In this document: one piece after another, positions 37,621 to 46,880 of the stretch
How positions within the stretch are numbered: position 1 is the stretch's first letter
Layout of the letters: each line of letters begins with the position of its first letter
Source: Hyphomicrobiales bacterium 4NK60-0047b
Lineage (GTDB): Bacteria > Pseudomonadota > Alphaproteobacteria > Rhizobiales > HXMU1428-3
Length of the DNA stretch: 64,000 nucleotides
Reading direction: 5' to 3'
NCBI GenBank assembly: GCA_040367435.1
Contig: BAABWY010000001.1
Location: 868,001-932,000, forward strand
Notes under the pieces: generated by a model
Database searches by the model: none
Told to the model about the DNA's origin: nothing
Seen by the model: the letters and a program-made list of their open reading frames with translations, nothing else
Translations under genes and position numbers: made by a program

Positions 37621-38358
37621 GTGCGTTCGCTAATCTTTAAAATCGGCTTTTACATCGGCTCAGCACTCATTCTCGTCATTGGCTCTCCTCTTTTATTTGG
37701 CAAAAGATCCTGGGCCATGGCCGGTCTCGCCTTGCATGGGAAGTTTGTCTTATGGTGGTTGGAATTAACAGTTGGAACAAAAATAGAAGTTCGCGGCCTT
37801 AAAAACTTACCTGACAATCCTGTCCTCATTGCCGCCAAGCATCAAGCCCCATGGGAAACCTTTGCCCTTCCAACCATTTTAAAAGACCCTGCTCTCATCA
37901 TGAAAGAAGAGCTCATGGCCATACCTTTTTATGGCTGGTTTTCTCGTAAATTTGAAATGATCCCTATTCGCAGAGAACGCGCGGCCATTGCCTTAAAAGA
38001 AATGCTACGTGAAGCTGAAACTCGCAAAGAAGCTAAACGAGAAATCATCATCTTTCCTGAAGGCACAAGACAAATCCCTGGAGCTGAGCCCAATTACAAG
38101 CCTGGCGTCATAAAACTTTATGAAAGTCTGAATATCCCTTGTGTACCCGTTGCCCTTAATTCAGGCGTATTCTGGCCAAGAAATGAAAAAAAACTCTACA
38201 AAGGCACCATTATAATTGAGTTTCTTCCACCTATTCCACCCGGGTTAGAGAGAAAAATCTTTAAAGAAACCCTCATCAACACCATTGAAGAAAAATGCAA
38301 CGAGCTTCAAAAAGAGGGTGAGAAAGAAAAAGAAAGCTATTTAAATTCAGTGATTTAG
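37621..38358 (+). CDS. plsC: 1-acyl-sn-glycerol-3-phosphate acyltransferase
   Basis: 245 residues, starting at GTG 37621. One or two N-terminal membrane helices are followed by the PlsC motifs: AAKHQAPWETF near 72, an HX4E variant of the usual HX4D as often seen in alphaproteobacteria, MIPIRRERA near 117, IIFPEGTRQIPG near 143 and CVPVALNSG near 178. It adds the second acyl chain to form phosphatidic acid at the inner membrane. It is the last gene of the ftsE-ftsX-plsC unit; a YdcF gene that I recall between ftsX and plsC in some rhizobia is absent. Confidence 0.92.
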   Translation: MRSLIFKIGFYIGSALILVIGSPLLFGKRSWAMAGLALHGKFVLWWLELTVGTKIEVRGLKNLPDNPVLIAAKHQAPWETFALPTILKDPALIMKEELMAIPFYGWFSRKFEMIPIRRERAAIALKEMLREAETRKEAKREIIIFPEGTRQIPGAEPNYKPGVIKLYESLNIPCVPVALNSGVFWPRNEKKLYKGTIIIEFLPPIPPGLERKIFKETLINTIEEKCNELQKEGEKEKESYLNSVI

Positions 38359-38541
38359 AAATAAATTGACATTTTTTCTATAAAAACATCCCCCGCTTAC
38401 CTCCTCTTAACCCTTAAGTCTTAACAATAATGTTATCAATGCGCCCCAAGAAGGCCATAAGTCAGCCCTTTTTTCGGCAATTCTTGCTCTTATATTAATT
38501 AATGAAAGCGGAATTCAGTCTGAAAATGGGGAGGCAAAATT

Positions 38542-38982
38542 ATGTTAGTAAATGTAGAGTGTAAGTCCAGTACCATGCGTAAATCTTCTTCTCAACGAAT
38601 TGTTGAGCAAATCAATTTAAACGAACCACTTCATATTTCAAATGACGCGGAACTAGAAAATGCCTTTCATTTTTGGCAAGGCGCGTCAGGCAAGAGATAC
38701 ATCCACAGCGTTTATTCTCTTTTTACCTGCCCAGAATTACCAAAAGCAAATTATGTCCTGGTAAAACGTGATGAAAATGGTGAGTGCACAGCCCTTTCAA
38801 TTGGCCAAACAACGGCAAATGCAAATTCATTAAACTTAGCGTTCCTTCGTCAAAGTGCCGCAAAATTTGGCGCCAATGAAATCCATGTAAATGTGATGAC
38901 GAAAAATGACCACGAACGCAACATGGTCCGCTTGGATTTATTAGGCTGCCAATCAATCAACGGCCAAAGCCCAAAACACTAA
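38542..38982 (+). CDS. Conserved-looking hypothetical protein
   Basis: 146 residues with a strong GGGGAGG ribosome site 8 nt before the ATG, so it is surely translated. No signal peptide or membrane helix. The segment SGKRYIHSVYSLFTCPELPKANYVLVKRDENGE followed by a LNLAFLRQSAAKFGANEIHVN helix-strand resembles a small alpha/beta protein that I remember as a rhizobial conserved hypothetical, without a domain name. It is transcribed away from plsC and its stop is 11 bp from a long hairpin repeat in gene-sense 3' UTR orientation. No function proposed. Confidence 0.7.
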   Translation: MLVNVECKSSTMRKSSSQRIVEQINLNEPLHISNDAELENAFHFWQGASGKRYIHSVYSLFTCPELPKANYVLVKRDENGECTALSIGQTTANANSLNLAFLRQSAAKFGANEIHVNVMTKNDHERNMVRLDLLGCQSINGQSPKH

Positions 38983-38993
38983 AGTGCTTGGTC

Positions 38994-39118
38994 TTTCTCT
39001 CTCACGGTTATTGTTTTTTTAGAGGCGCTTCAGTTGCCCACTAGCAACCGCGCTAGGCACCGAACTTCGTTTGCGCTTCGCAATATCCTGCCCCCGAAGA
39101 AGCATCACTCCTTCTTCG
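38994..39118 (-). repeat. Long hairpin repeat, copy G (minus orientation), with a short unit inside
   Basis: On the minus strand it runs from CGAAGAAGGAGTGATGC at 39118 to ATAACCGTGAGAGAAAG at 38994. Hairpins are more decayed than in copy A; TTCGGTGCCTAG keeps the hairpin 3 left arm, and a short unit (GCGC, GGTTGC, loop TAGTGG, GCAAC, TGAA, GCGC; 39021-39053) occupies the hairpin 3-4 area. Its end is 11 bp from the stop of the plus-strand gene before it, the same relation as copies A, B, D and E show on the other strand. Confidence 0.8.
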
Positions 39119-39136
39119 TAATGCTGGTCCTATCCC

Positions 39137-39766
39137 CTACAATCTATAAGCACACCCCGTCAGAGCCAAGATCCGCTTAAGCTCAGCATCATAAAATCCA
39201 AGCTCATCCATATGCCGTAAAGTTGAGAGAAAATAATCAATATTTTTACCAGATCGACCAACACACCGCTTAATAATATCAGCTTTTTTCTGAATTGAGA
39301 GAGACCCGATATATTGCTTATGCCCCCGATCAGCCACATAACATAAAGCTCTACAAACTCTGCCGCTTCCATCCAGCAACTCAACCGGCATATAAACCTC
39401 CCGGTAAACTCTTGTCACTTGCTCACGCTTGCGCAAATAACTCAATGTTTGCATGGCTTGCGCCGGCGGTACATAAAACAATACCCCATCACAAGCCCCT
39501 CCGCGATCGAGACCAAGTACCAAGCCAGGTTGAGCATAAGACCCCCGGTGATGAACAGAGCGCACGCAGAAAGAGCGCTGCAACCCAGCGCACCGCCCGT
39601 TTACCTTATGCTCATAAGAAAATTCAGGGCGCCACATAAGTGAGCCATAGCCAAAAACCCACAATCCTTGATTGGAGGAAAGGCCTTGATTAGTAAGCCC
39701 TCCACCAGAAGATACCAAGCTATCATCCAACTCTCTAGCTTTACCAACCTCTAAACTGGTTTTCAT
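39137..39766 (-). CDS. ChaC-like gamma-glutamylcyclotransferase
   Basis: 209 residues from ATG 39766; the frame runs to a TTG at 39784. After a variable 40-residue N terminus, the family signature VFGYGSLMWRPEF appears, followed by RSFCVRSVHHRGSYAQPGLVLGLDRGG and a helix with YLRKREQV, which carries the catalytic glutamate region. ChaC enzymes release 5-oxoproline from glutathione. This fits the glutathione-linked gloB gene nearby. The stop of the methyltransferase upstream lies 10 bp before the TTG, so the two genes are one operon. Confidence 0.85.
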   Translation of the reverse strand: MKTSLEVGKARELDDSLVSSGGGLTNQGLSSNQGLWVFGYGSLMWRPEFSYEHKVNGRCAGLQRSFCVRSVHHRGSYAQPGLVLGLDRGGACDGVLFYVPPAQAMQTLSYLRKREQVTRVYREVYMPVELLDGSGRVCRALCYVADRGHKQYIGSLSIQKKADIIKRCVGRSGKNIDYFLSTLRHMDELGFYDAELKRILALTGCAYRL

Positions 39767-39794
39767 AAATTCGCTTTCATTCAAAATTTAAGTC

Positions 39795-40523
39795 TTAAGC
39801 CGGAAGTGGTCGCACTTGCATAGGCGCTGTTTTCATTCGACTAACCTTAATGCCCTTCGGACGAATTGGTTGTGCAACTTCCTTAATGGCATCAACCATA
39901 AACATCCCAGAAAATCGCGGCCATACTTTAGCACCGATGCGTTCAATCGCCGGGCTCGTTGCCAGTTTCAATTTCGTATCAAAGGGAGCAAAGTGAACAA
40001 GCGGTTCAATAGTAAGGGGGCGAAACCAAGAGCGAATAAGAAGGTCCCGCAATTGCCCCCGGCTAAACGGCTGCCCATGACCAAATGGTGTCGTATCAAC
40101 CCGCGCCCATAATCCAGACCGATTAGGCACAATGAGTAGAAGTCGTCCTTCCGGTTTCATAATGCGCCACACTTCTTTTAAATGCATTTCAACATCTGAA
40201 AAAAATTCAAGTCCGTGAATTTCTATAACCCGGTCATAACACTCATCCGCCACCGGAAACATATCTTCATCAACCATCACAGAGCGAAGCGGCCCCTCAG
40301 CCGGCCAAATGAGCCCCCCTTGCCCGGCAGGGCTAAAAACACCCACTTGGTACGAGTCCGTGAGATATGGTCTTAAATAGGGAGATGGGTACCCAATGCC
40401 AGCTAAATTGAGTTGAGAGCCACCTGGCCAATGTTCTTTTATTTTTTGCGTTATTTGTTGGCGTACCCGCAAACCTAGGGCGCTGGCATAAAAATCACGA
40501 ATTTCAACGACATCTAGATGCAT
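39795..40523 (-). CDS. SAM-dependent methyltransferase (GloB-associated)
   Basis: 242 residues. The class I fold is recognisable by NLAGIGYPSPYL in the motif I position, which lacks the GxGxG, DRVIEIHGLEFFSD at motif II/IV and EVWRIMKPEGRLLLIVPNRSGLWARVD, the post-motif of the methyltransferase-11 group. The long C-terminal part (RPLTIEPLVHFAPFD, FSGMFMVDAIKEV) is typical of a rhizobial protein encoded divergently from gloB. Substrate unknown. It is first in an operon with the ChaC-like gene. Confidence 0.78.
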   Translation of the reverse strand: MHLDVVEIRDFYASALGLRVRQQITQKIKEHWPGGSQLNLAGIGYPSPYLRPYLTDSYQVGVFSPAGQGGLIWPAEGPLRSVMVDEDMFPVADECYDRVIEIHGLEFFSDVEMHLKEVWRIMKPEGRLLLIVPNRSGLWARVDTTPFGHGQPFSRGQLRDLLIRSWFRPLTIEPLVHFAPFDTKLKLATSPAIERIGAKVWPRFSGMFMVDAIKEVAQPIRPKGIKVSRMKTAPMQVRPLPA

Positions 40524-40784
40524 AGGGCCATAACCATTTAAAACTACAAGTTTAAGGGTGTTTTATAAACATTTGAAAAATAATAACACTTAGCACATCA
40601 CGAAACACAATTTATTTTGTGGATAGTAAATGATCATTTACCCAAGAAAACTGAAATGGGCCTTATTGTAATAACACCTAACATGACAAATATAACGATA
40701 AGATCTAGACTACCCAAAATAAAAAGTGCCAAAAAATGCACGAATAAACCGATGCGCCAATAAAAAATTTTGAAAGACCCCGCT

Positions 40785-41552
40785 ATGAGCTTAGAGACCA
40801 TCTTAGTCCCCTGCTATACAGATAATTACGCTGTCCTTCTTCATGATGACAAAACAAATAAAACAATCTGTATTGACGCCCCAGAAGCCAGACCAATATT
40901 ATCTGCCCTTTCTGAGCGCAATTGGTCCCTAGATACGCTTTTAATCACTCATCACCACAAAGATCATATCGCAGGTATAGACCAGATAAAAGAAATCACA
41001 GGCGCTAAAACCTACGGCCCAGAAGCTGAAAAACTTCAAATTCCGGGCCTTGATGAGCTTGTAAAAGAAGGCTCACCTCTCACCTGGTCAGACAGAGATA
41101 TCGATATTCTAGAAACCCCTGGTCACACATTAGGCCACGTTTGTTATCATTTTAAAGAAGATAACATCATCTTCACAGGTGACACTTTATTCGCACTTGG
41201 TTGCGGACGCCTATTTGAAGGCACCCCGGCTCAAATGTGGAACTCACTTTCTAAATTAATGATCTTGCCCAAAAAGACCAAAGTCTATTGTGGGCATGAA
41301 TATACGCTTTCAAACGCTGAGTTTGCATGTAAATATGAGCCAAACAATATTGATCTACAAACAAGAATTTTAGAAATCAGAGCCGCTAGATCAAAAAACC
41401 AACCAACCATACCAACAACAATTGAGAAAGAATTGCTCACCAATCCATTTTTAAGGGCCTCAAGCCCAGAACTACGAGAAAACCTAAACCTCGCAAATGC
41501 AACAGATGAAGAAGTGTTCACAGAAATACGCAACAGAAAAAACAACGAGTAA
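40785..41552 (+). CDS. gloB: Hydroxyacylglutathione hydrolase (glyoxalase II)
   Basis: 255 residues from ATG 40785 (MSLETILVPCYTDNYAVLL), which fits the family N terminus; the open frame begins at TTG 40770. The metallo-beta-lactamase zinc motif THHHKDHIAG is near 54-63, further ligands lie in TPGHTLGHVCYH near 108 and IFTGDTLFALGCGRLFEG near 127, and YCGHEYTLSNAEFA near 168. The glyoxalase II C-terminal domain has the NPFLR motif. It hydrolyses S-lactoylglutathione to lactate and glutathione. Confidence 0.95.
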   Translation: MSLETILVPCYTDNYAVLLHDDKTNKTICIDAPEARPILSALSERNWSLDTLLITHHHKDHIAGIDQIKEITGAKTYGPEAEKLQIPGLDELVKEGSPLTWSDRDIDILETPGHTLGHVCYHFKEDNIIFTGDTLFALGCGRLFEGTPAQMWNSLSKLMILPKKTKVYCGHEYTLSNAEFACKYEPNNIDLQTRILEIRAARSKNQPTIPTTIEKELLTNPFLRASSPELRENLNLANATDEEVFTEIRNRKNNE

Positions 41553-41638
41553 TAATGATGAAAAATAACAACAGATACTCATAGACTAAAACATTTCGCT
41601 GTTAAGTAAGTAACTGAAGCAAGAGTAGGCTATGGCAC

Positions 41639-41690
41639 GAAGAAGGTGTGACGCCTTAATCTGGTTGTTATTCGGCAACTAACAAGCAAT
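41639..41690 (+). repeat. Fragment: left end of a long repeat plus decayed short unit
   Basis: GAAGAAGGTGTGACGCC repeats the left boundary and first hairpin arm of the long family, then CTGGTTGTTATTCGGCAACT looks like a worn short unit (arms GGTTG/CAACT). The rest of a long element is missing. It lies 80 bp left of copy C in the 393-bp gloB-bluB interval. Confidence 0.55.
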
Positions 41691-41723
41691 TGTAGTAAAA
41701 GAAAACAAAATACGAGCTATACA

Positions 41724-41896
41724 AAGAAGGAGCTCAGCCCTTTTTAGGGCTGAGGGACATGGCGAAGTGCCAGCGCAGCCCGGCGCACAAGATCAGCCCG
41801 AGCGGAGCTTAGCAAGCACGGACAAGCTGATCGTAAGAAATGCCGCCCCTCGGAGGCTCAAACGCGACAGCGTTTTGAAATAGCCGTGAGAGAAAA
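41724..41896 (+). repeat. Long hairpin repeat, copy C, with enlarged hairpin 3
   Basis: Hairpin 1 is CTCAGCCCT/AGGGCTGAG (9 bp). Hairpin 3 holds an insert closed by GATCAGC/GCTGATC that is also present in copy F with GATCAG/CTGATC. Hairpin 4 is CAAACGC/GCGTTTTG. The right boundary AATAGCCGTGAGAGAAAA is perfect. Unlike most copies it is not next to a stop codon; it lies 50 bp before the bluB start, with a short unit in between. Confidence 0.85.
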
Positions 41897-41898
41897 CA

Positions 41899-41937
41899 AG
41901 TGCGGTTGCTAGTGGGCAACTGAAGCACAAACAAAAA
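41899..41937 (+). repeat. Short hairpin repeat before bluB
   Basis: GTGC, GGTTGC, loop TAGTGG, GCAAC, TGAA, GCAC, A-rich tail. The outer stem is GTGC/GCAC where other units have GCGC/GCGC. It ends 8 bp before the bluB ATG and so lies in its leader, including the place where a ribosome site would be. Confidence 0.82.
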
Positions 41938-41945
41938 AGAACAAC

Positions 41946-42725
41946 ATGAGCCAAGACAACAAACTTTTCACCCAATCTGCAAGAGACACGCTCTACGATA
42001 TAATCTTCAATCGTAGGGATGTCAGAGGTGAGTTTAAAAGTGATCCTATTGATGATGCTATCTTGGCTAGGCTCCTCATCGCAGCTCACCACGCACCGTC
42101 TGTTGGTTTCATGCAACCCTGGAACTTCCTTCTCATCGATGATGAAAAAGTCCAGGAAAACATCCATGCACTCTTTGTAAAGGCGAATGAAGAAGCAGCC
42201 TCAATGTTTGAAGAGGAAAAACAAAGCCTCTACCAATCTTTAAAGTTAGAAGGCCTCTTAACCTCACCGCTCCATGTTTGTATCACCTGTGACAGGAACA
42301 GAGCTGGTCCCGTTGTTCTTGGCCGAACCCACATGAGCGACATGGATTTATATTCAACTGTATGCGCTGTTCAAAACTTTTGGCTGGCTGCACGAGCAGA
42401 AAATATCGGCGTTGGTTGGGTCAGTATTTTCCATGAAAAAGAAGTGAAAGAACTCCTTGGTATCCCAGAAGAGATCCATCTCATAGCTTATTTAACCGTA
42501 GGCCATGTCAGCACATTTCATCAAGAACCAGACCTTTCACGAAAGGGCTGGCGCAAGCGGCTAAACTTAAATGAGCTGATCATGAAAAATCACTGGAACA
42601 ACAATGAAATAAGCTCAGAAGATGAGAAAGAAGATTTAAAAAACAACAACAAACTTGCCGAACATATCACGAATGAATTAAATCGCTTGGCACCACAAAC
42701 AATAAACAAAAACGAATCAGATTAA
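41946..42725 (+). CDS. bluB: 5,6-dimethylbenzimidazole synthase
   Basis: 259 residues, nitroreductase-like flavin fold. IFNRRDVRGEFKSDPID near 20-35, AAHHAPSVGFMQPWNFLLI near 50-68, RNRAGPVVLGRTHMSDMD near 118 and GVGWVSIFHEKEVKELLGIPE near 158 match BluB, which breaks down reduced FMN with oxygen to give the lower ligand of vitamin B12. The C-terminal 50 residues are a polar extension. With PduO at 14583 it points to B12 synthesis or salvage. I see no cobalamin riboswitch upstream; the leader is occupied by hairpin repeats. Confidence 0.93.
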   Translation: MSQDNKLFTQSARDTLYDIIFNRRDVRGEFKSDPIDDAILARLLIAAHHAPSVGFMQPWNFLLIDDEKVQENIHALFVKANEEAASMFEEEKQSLYQSLKLEGLLTSPLHVCITCDRNRAGPVVLGRTHMSDMDLYSTVCAVQNFWLAARAENIGVGWVSIFHEKEVKELLGIPEEIHLIAYLTVGHVSTFHQEPDLSRKGWRKRLNLNELIMKNHWNNNEISSEDEKEDLKNNNKLAEHITNELNRLAPQTINKNESD

Positions 42726-43024
42726 CCTGTTAAACGCACTTAATTGTCAACAGGCATTCTTGCAAAAAAATCATGCCAAAGTGATTCGTTTTTTGAGGCC
42801 AAAATCACGTCTTTTAGCTATAATTTTTCAAGCACTCTCATCAATTTAGTAACATATGTGTCGCAATTTTGAGAAACAACATACGAATTAGTCCGAAAAC
42901 TGTGCATCTCCCCATCCAATCCCCCAACTTCTATTGAGTTCACAATGGCGCATCTCCTAATATGGCGAAGACGTGTCAAAAGGGTGGCCTTTTGACATGC
43001 ACAATTTCAGTGGGGGAATTGAAA

Positions 43025-44764
43025 ATGAAAAAGTTGCCAGCTGAGACACGTCTCTGCGCGGTCTTTGTTGATTACGACAATATCTACCTGTCTCTCAGAC
43101 GGCAGGATGAGCTTGCGGCTAAACAATTCCCAAAAAGCGTCATTCATTGGTTGCGCCAATTGGAAACTGGTGAGTTGATCACCGAGACAAGTAACAGTGG
43201 TGCTAAAATTGAGCGCCGCTTGGTGATGTGCCGTTGTTATGGCAACCCAGTGCCGCGCCGAAACAGCAGTGACCAAAGCACAGACATTGGCTCATTTCCA
43301 TTTGTGCGTCATCATTTCCTTCGCGCCGGCTTCGACATCGTTGATTGCCCTCCATTAACATCACAATTAAAAAATTCGTCCGACATCCGCATGGTCATGG
43401 ATATTCAGGATTTCCTTGATCACAAAACCCATTTTGATGAATTTATGATCCTATCAGGCGACGCAGACTTTGCCCCTATTTTGCAAAGGCTACGCACTCA
43501 TGCACGCAATACAACAATTTATGTCAATGAAAACACAGCCGTACCTTATGTAGCCTTGTGTGACGCTCAAGTTCGCGAGCAAGACCTGCTCAACCGCATG
43601 CAAAAATTTGCAAAGCAAGAAGCCAGTAGCAACAAAAAGCTCGAACGCAAAAACAAGAATTTGTTGCCTGAACCAGAAAAAGCAAATTTAGATATTGCAG
43701 GTCAAAACACAAATCCAAATAACTCAGGCCTTTCAGACATTCGCACTCAGATCACAAATGAGATCGAAAGAGCCGTTTCAAACTCAAGCGCACCTGTTGC
43801 CCTCTCATTTCTAGCCGATAAAGCACAACGAACAATTGGCCATGAGAAAACAGTTGGCTCAAATTGGGCAGGCTACGGTAGTTTTTTAAACTTTTTACAA
43901 AACAACTTGCCAGAGACCATGCGCGTCACAACCAACCAACCCTATTATGTAGTTGATGAAAGCCGTCATAAAGCACCGAGAACCACAACAGAAGCTTCCG
44001 CTTCAGAAGCCGAAACAGTCTCACAACATACGGAACATAACTACCACACGCCGCCTGCAAGAGATTATTACGCTGAATCTGATCATAGCGAGATGGCCCA
44101 AGACACATATTCCATTCCAGCACGTCAGCAAGAAGCGAATAGGATTTTAGAAAACAATCAGTCAATCAGAGACACCATAAGCCGTGTTCATGAATACACA
44201 CACGTGCCAGCCTTAGCCCCAAGTGAATATCAGATTATGTTTGAAGTCATCACAGATGAGCTAAGCGAAGTTGGTCTCAAGGGCAGACAAACAGCCTATA
44301 ACATCTCAAGCCGGGCGAAAGTTGAAGCTGTAGACCTAACACCAGAAGATGCGCAATTTGTTCTCGACATTATCTCTGAAGCAGACCCATGGTTTGAAAA
44401 AGGAATTAGCCCTCCTCTTTTTGCAGAGCGCTTTTTAAATGCGATTATCGCAAGGTGCCGTGCAAACGGCCTTCATCTTACCCAAGAAGAGTTTGAGCTT
44501 GTATCTGCCTGGTTCACTGGAAATACAAAGAGCCTGGCTCATCACCAAAATTACGCTGAGCCAGAGCAAATCACCCATCAAAGCCAAGAGACCTGGTTGC
44601 TTCCAAACAGTGAGCATGAAGCTCACATGGAACCAGCCCAGCAATTGCGCCACCCTTATATTGATCCATTAAATCCAAATCATGTCTCTCAAGAACATCA
44701 GGAAAGCCATGAGCATATGGAAAAAGAACTGCCAAGAATGTTCCGCCTCGGTTCTGACGGCTAG
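43025..44764 (+). CDS. NYN-domain (LabA-like) protein with OST-HTH-type domain
   Basis: 579 residues from ATG 43025, chosen for the GGGGGA ribosome site 8 nt upstream; the frame opens at 42962 without one. The NYN/PIN-like nuclease domain covers about 10-170: CAVFVDYDNIYLSL, DIRMVMDIQDFLDH and FMILSGDADFAPILQRLR supply the acidic residues of a metal-dependent ribonuclease. About 222-305 fits an OST-HTH/LOTUS-like RNA-binding domain (GSNWAGYGSFLNFLQNNLPE, PYYVVDES). A helical domain of about 100 residues near 395-500 and a His/Gln/Glu-rich tail follow. The combination suggests an RNA-processing enzyme. It ends before a strong terminator. Confidence 0.85.
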   Translation: MKKLPAETRLCAVFVDYDNIYLSLRRQDELAAKQFPKSVIHWLRQLETGELITETSNSGAKIERRLVMCRCYGNPVPRRNSSDQSTDIGSFPFVRHHFLRAGFDIVDCPPLTSQLKNSSDIRMVMDIQDFLDHKTHFDEFMILSGDADFAPILQRLRTHARNTTIYVNENTAVPYVALCDAQVREQDLLNRMQKFAKQEASSNKKLERKNKNLLPEPEKANLDIAGQNTNPNNSGLSDIRTQITNEIERAVSNSSAPVALSFLADKAQRTIGHEKTVGSNWAGYGSFLNFLQNNLPETMRVTTNQPYYVVDESRHKAPRTTTEASASEAETVSQHTEHNYHTPPARDYYAESDHSEMAQDTYSIPARQQEANRILENNQSIRDTISRVHEYTHVPALAPSEYQIMFEVITDELSEVGLKGRQTAYNISSRAKVEAVDLTPEDAQFVLDIISEADPWFEKGISPPLFAERFLNAIIARCRANGLHLTQEEFELVSAWFTGNTKSLAHHQNYAEPEQITHQSQETWLLPNSEHEAHMEPAQQLRHPYIDPLNPNHVSQEHQESHEHMEKELPRMFRLGSDG

Positions 44765-44831
44765 GCTCTGATGGCTAGGTTTGGATGGTTAAGCCCCCAA
44801 ACTCAATCATAAAATCTCAAATTCCAAACAT

Positions 44832-44870
44832 AAAAAAACATAGGTGAAATTAATCACCTATGTTTTTTTA
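44832..44870 (+). terminator. Bidirectional terminator between the NYN and phaB genes
   Basis: CATAGGTGA/TCACCTATG with a 6-nt loop is flanked by seven A and seven T, so the stem can be extended and works in both directions for the two convergent genes. Confidence 0.93.
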
Positions 44871-44922
44871 TTTCAGAATGATAAATCAAAAAATTTCAAC
44901 TTATCAATATTCTTAAGTCAGC

Positions 44923-45648
44923 TTATGAAGTGAAGTATTGTCCACCATTCGCTGTAATCGTCGCACCAGTGATAAAGCCAGTGTTATCATCAGCTAAAAA
45001 TGCCACGCACTCAGCGATTTCTTCAGCCTTACCAAGACGACCAACAGGGATTTGTGCAATGATGCTCTCAAGCACTTTTTCAGGAACAGCCGCTACCATT
45101 TCAGTATCAACATAACCAGGTGCCACAACATTTACTGTAATGCCTTTACGTGCATTTTCTTGAGCCAATGCTTTAGAAAAACCGATCAAGCCAGCTTTGG
45201 CAGCTGAATAGTTTGACTGACCCATTTGGCCCTTTTGACCATTGATTGAAGAGATTGAAACAATCCGTCCAAAGCCACGTTCGCGCATGCCATTAATCAC
45301 AGGACGTGTCATGTTAAAGAGAGATGTTAAATCAACACGGATCACATCTTCCCATTGCTCTTGAGACATCTTGTGAAGCATTGAGTCTCTTGTGATACCA
45401 GCATTGTTCACAATAACATCAACTGGCCCAAGCTTTTCTTCAATAGCAGCCAAACCTTCAGTACATCCTTCAAAAGAACCCACATCAAATTTGAACACAG
45501 GAATACCAGTTTCGCTTTGAAATTGATTAGCTGCATCATCATTACCGCCATAGTTGGCCGCAACTTGATAGCCTTTAGCTTTCAATGTTTCAGAAATAGC
45601 CCGACCAATACCCCGGGTTCCACCAGTTACAACAGCTACACGTGCCAT
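44923..45648 (-). CDS. phaB: Acetoacetyl-CoA reductase
   Basis: 241 residues, SDR family. VVTGGTRGIGRAI at 6-18, NNAGITRD near 86, the catalytic SSINGQKGQMGQSNYSAAKAG (Ser, Tyr, Lys) near 136-156 and PGYVDTEMV near 180. The QKGQFGQ-like stretch is typical of PhaB rather than FabG. It reduces acetoacetyl-CoA with NADPH to (R)-3-hydroxybutyryl-CoA for polyhydroxybutyrate. It lies 47 bp behind phaA on the same strand, with AGGAG upstream. The polymerase gene phaC is not in this window. Confidence 0.94.
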   Translation of the reverse strand: MARVAVVTGGTRGIGRAISETLKAKGYQVAANYGGNDDAANQFQSETGIPVFKFDVGSFEGCTEGLAAIEEKLGPVDVIVNNAGITRDSMLHKMSQEQWEDVIRVDLTSLFNMTRPVINGMRERGFGRIVSISSINGQKGQMGQSNYSAAKAGLIGFSKALAQENARKGITVNVVAPGYVDTEMVAAVPEKVLESIIAQIPVGRLGKAEEIAECVAFLADDNTGFITGATITANGGQYFTS

Positions 45649-45695
45649 ATGTTTTCTCCTAAATTTTTTAATATTTTTATTTCAGTTTTTGTGAA

Positions 45696-46880
45696 TTAAG
45701 CACGCTCAACACAAAGAGCCACACCCATACCACCACCGATACAAAGTGTTGCCAAACCTTTGGCACTGCCGCGGCGTTTCATTTCATGCAACAAGCTCAC
45801 AAGAACACGCGCACCAGAAGCACCAATCGGGTGACCGATTGCAATAGCACCGCCATTTACATTCACTTTAGACGTATCCCAGCCAAGACCTTTATTCACG
45901 GCAATTGCTTGCGCTGCAAAAGCTTCGTTAGCTTCAATCACATCAAGGTCGTCAATTGTCCAACCAGCTTTTTCTAAAGCAATTTTAGACGCTGGAATTG
46001 GTCCTGTTCCCATAACAGCTGGATCAACACCTGCTTGGCCAAAAGAAACAATACGAGCCAAAGGCTCAATACCGCGTGACTTAGCTTCAGCTCCTGTCAT
46101 AAGCACAAGTGCTGCCGCACCATCATTGATACCAGATGCATTACCAGCCGTCACAGTACCTTCACGATCAAAGGCAGGGCGAAGCTTAGTCATATTATCA
46201 ATAACCGCACCTTCACGGATATATTCATCCTGATCAAAAACAACTTCAGATTTACGCGTTTTAACCGTCACTGGTACGATTTCATCTTTAAATTTACCAT
46301 CAGCTCGTGCAGCTTCAGCTTTATTTTGGGAGGCCAGTGCGAATTCATCTTGTGTTTGACGGTCAATTTGAAATTCTTTAGCTACATTCTCAGCTGTTGT
46401 GCCCATGTGATAGCCATTAAAAGCATCCCATAAGCCATCTTTAATCATAGAATCAACCATCTCGAGGTTGCCCATTTTCGTACCGTTTCTCATATGCGCT
46501 ACATGAGCAGATTGGCTCATAGATTCTTGGCCGCCCGCAACAACGATTTTCGCGTCACCACTTTTAATGGATTGCATGCCAAGCGCTACAGTTCTAAGGC
46601 CTGAACCACAAACCTGATTGATGGTCACAGCAGGAGTTTCATGAGGCAATCCAGCAGCAACAGATGCTTGACGAGCAGGATTTTGTCCCTGTCCAGCAGT
46701 CAATACTTGACCCAAAATAACTTCACTCACATCCCCAGGAGCAACATCAGCTCGAGAGATCGCTTCTGAAATTACTGTTTGTCCAAGCTCATGCGCAGAA
46801 ACACTGGCTAAACTACCATTAAAAGAGCCAACAGCTGTTCGAACAGCACTAGCAATTACAATGTCTTGATCATCCGACAT
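45696..46880 (-). CDS. phaA: Acetyl-CoA acetyltransferase (beta-ketothiolase)
   Basis: 394 residues. The acyl-accepting cysteine lies in [15 protein letters not shown] near 89, GGQESMSQ near 115, [19 protein letters not shown] near 345 with the catalytic histidine, and [16 protein letters not shown] at the end with the second cysteine. It condenses two acetyl-CoA to acetoacetyl-CoA, the first step of polyhydroxybutyrate synthesis. It is first in the phaA-phaB operon, with AGGAGG before the ATG. Degradative thiolase function cannot be excluded but the phaB neighbour favours PHB. Confidence 0.95.
   Translation of the reverse strand: MSDDQDIVIASAVRTAVGSFNGSLASVSAHELGQTVISEAISRADVAPGDVSEVILGQVLTAGQGQNPARQASVAAGLPHETPAVTINQVCGSGLRTVALGMQSIKSGDAKIVVAGGQESMSQSAHVAHMRNGTKMGNLEMVDSMIKDGLWDAFNGYHMGTTAENVAKEFQIDRQTQDEFALASQNKAEAARADGKFKDEIVPVTVKTRKSEVVFDQDEYIREGAVIDNMTKLRPAFDREGTVTAGNASGINDGAAALVLMTGAEAKSRGIEPLARIVSFGQAGVDPAVMGTGPIPASKIALEKAGWTIDDLDVIEANEAFAAQAIAVNKGLGWDTSKVNVNGGAIAIGHPIGASGARVLVSLLHEMKRRGSAKGLATLCIGGGMGVALCVERA

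Noticed and set aside
41553-41945. Cobalamin riboswitch before bluB
   Set aside because: No B12-box-like sequence was recognised; the whole interval is made of hairpin repeat parts.
3778-42790. Shared 13-mer AAAGTGATTCGTT upstream of two genes (3779 and 42778), containing a GANTC site
   Set aside because: In a 64-kb window many 13-base matches are expected by chance, and the flanks do not agree beyond it.
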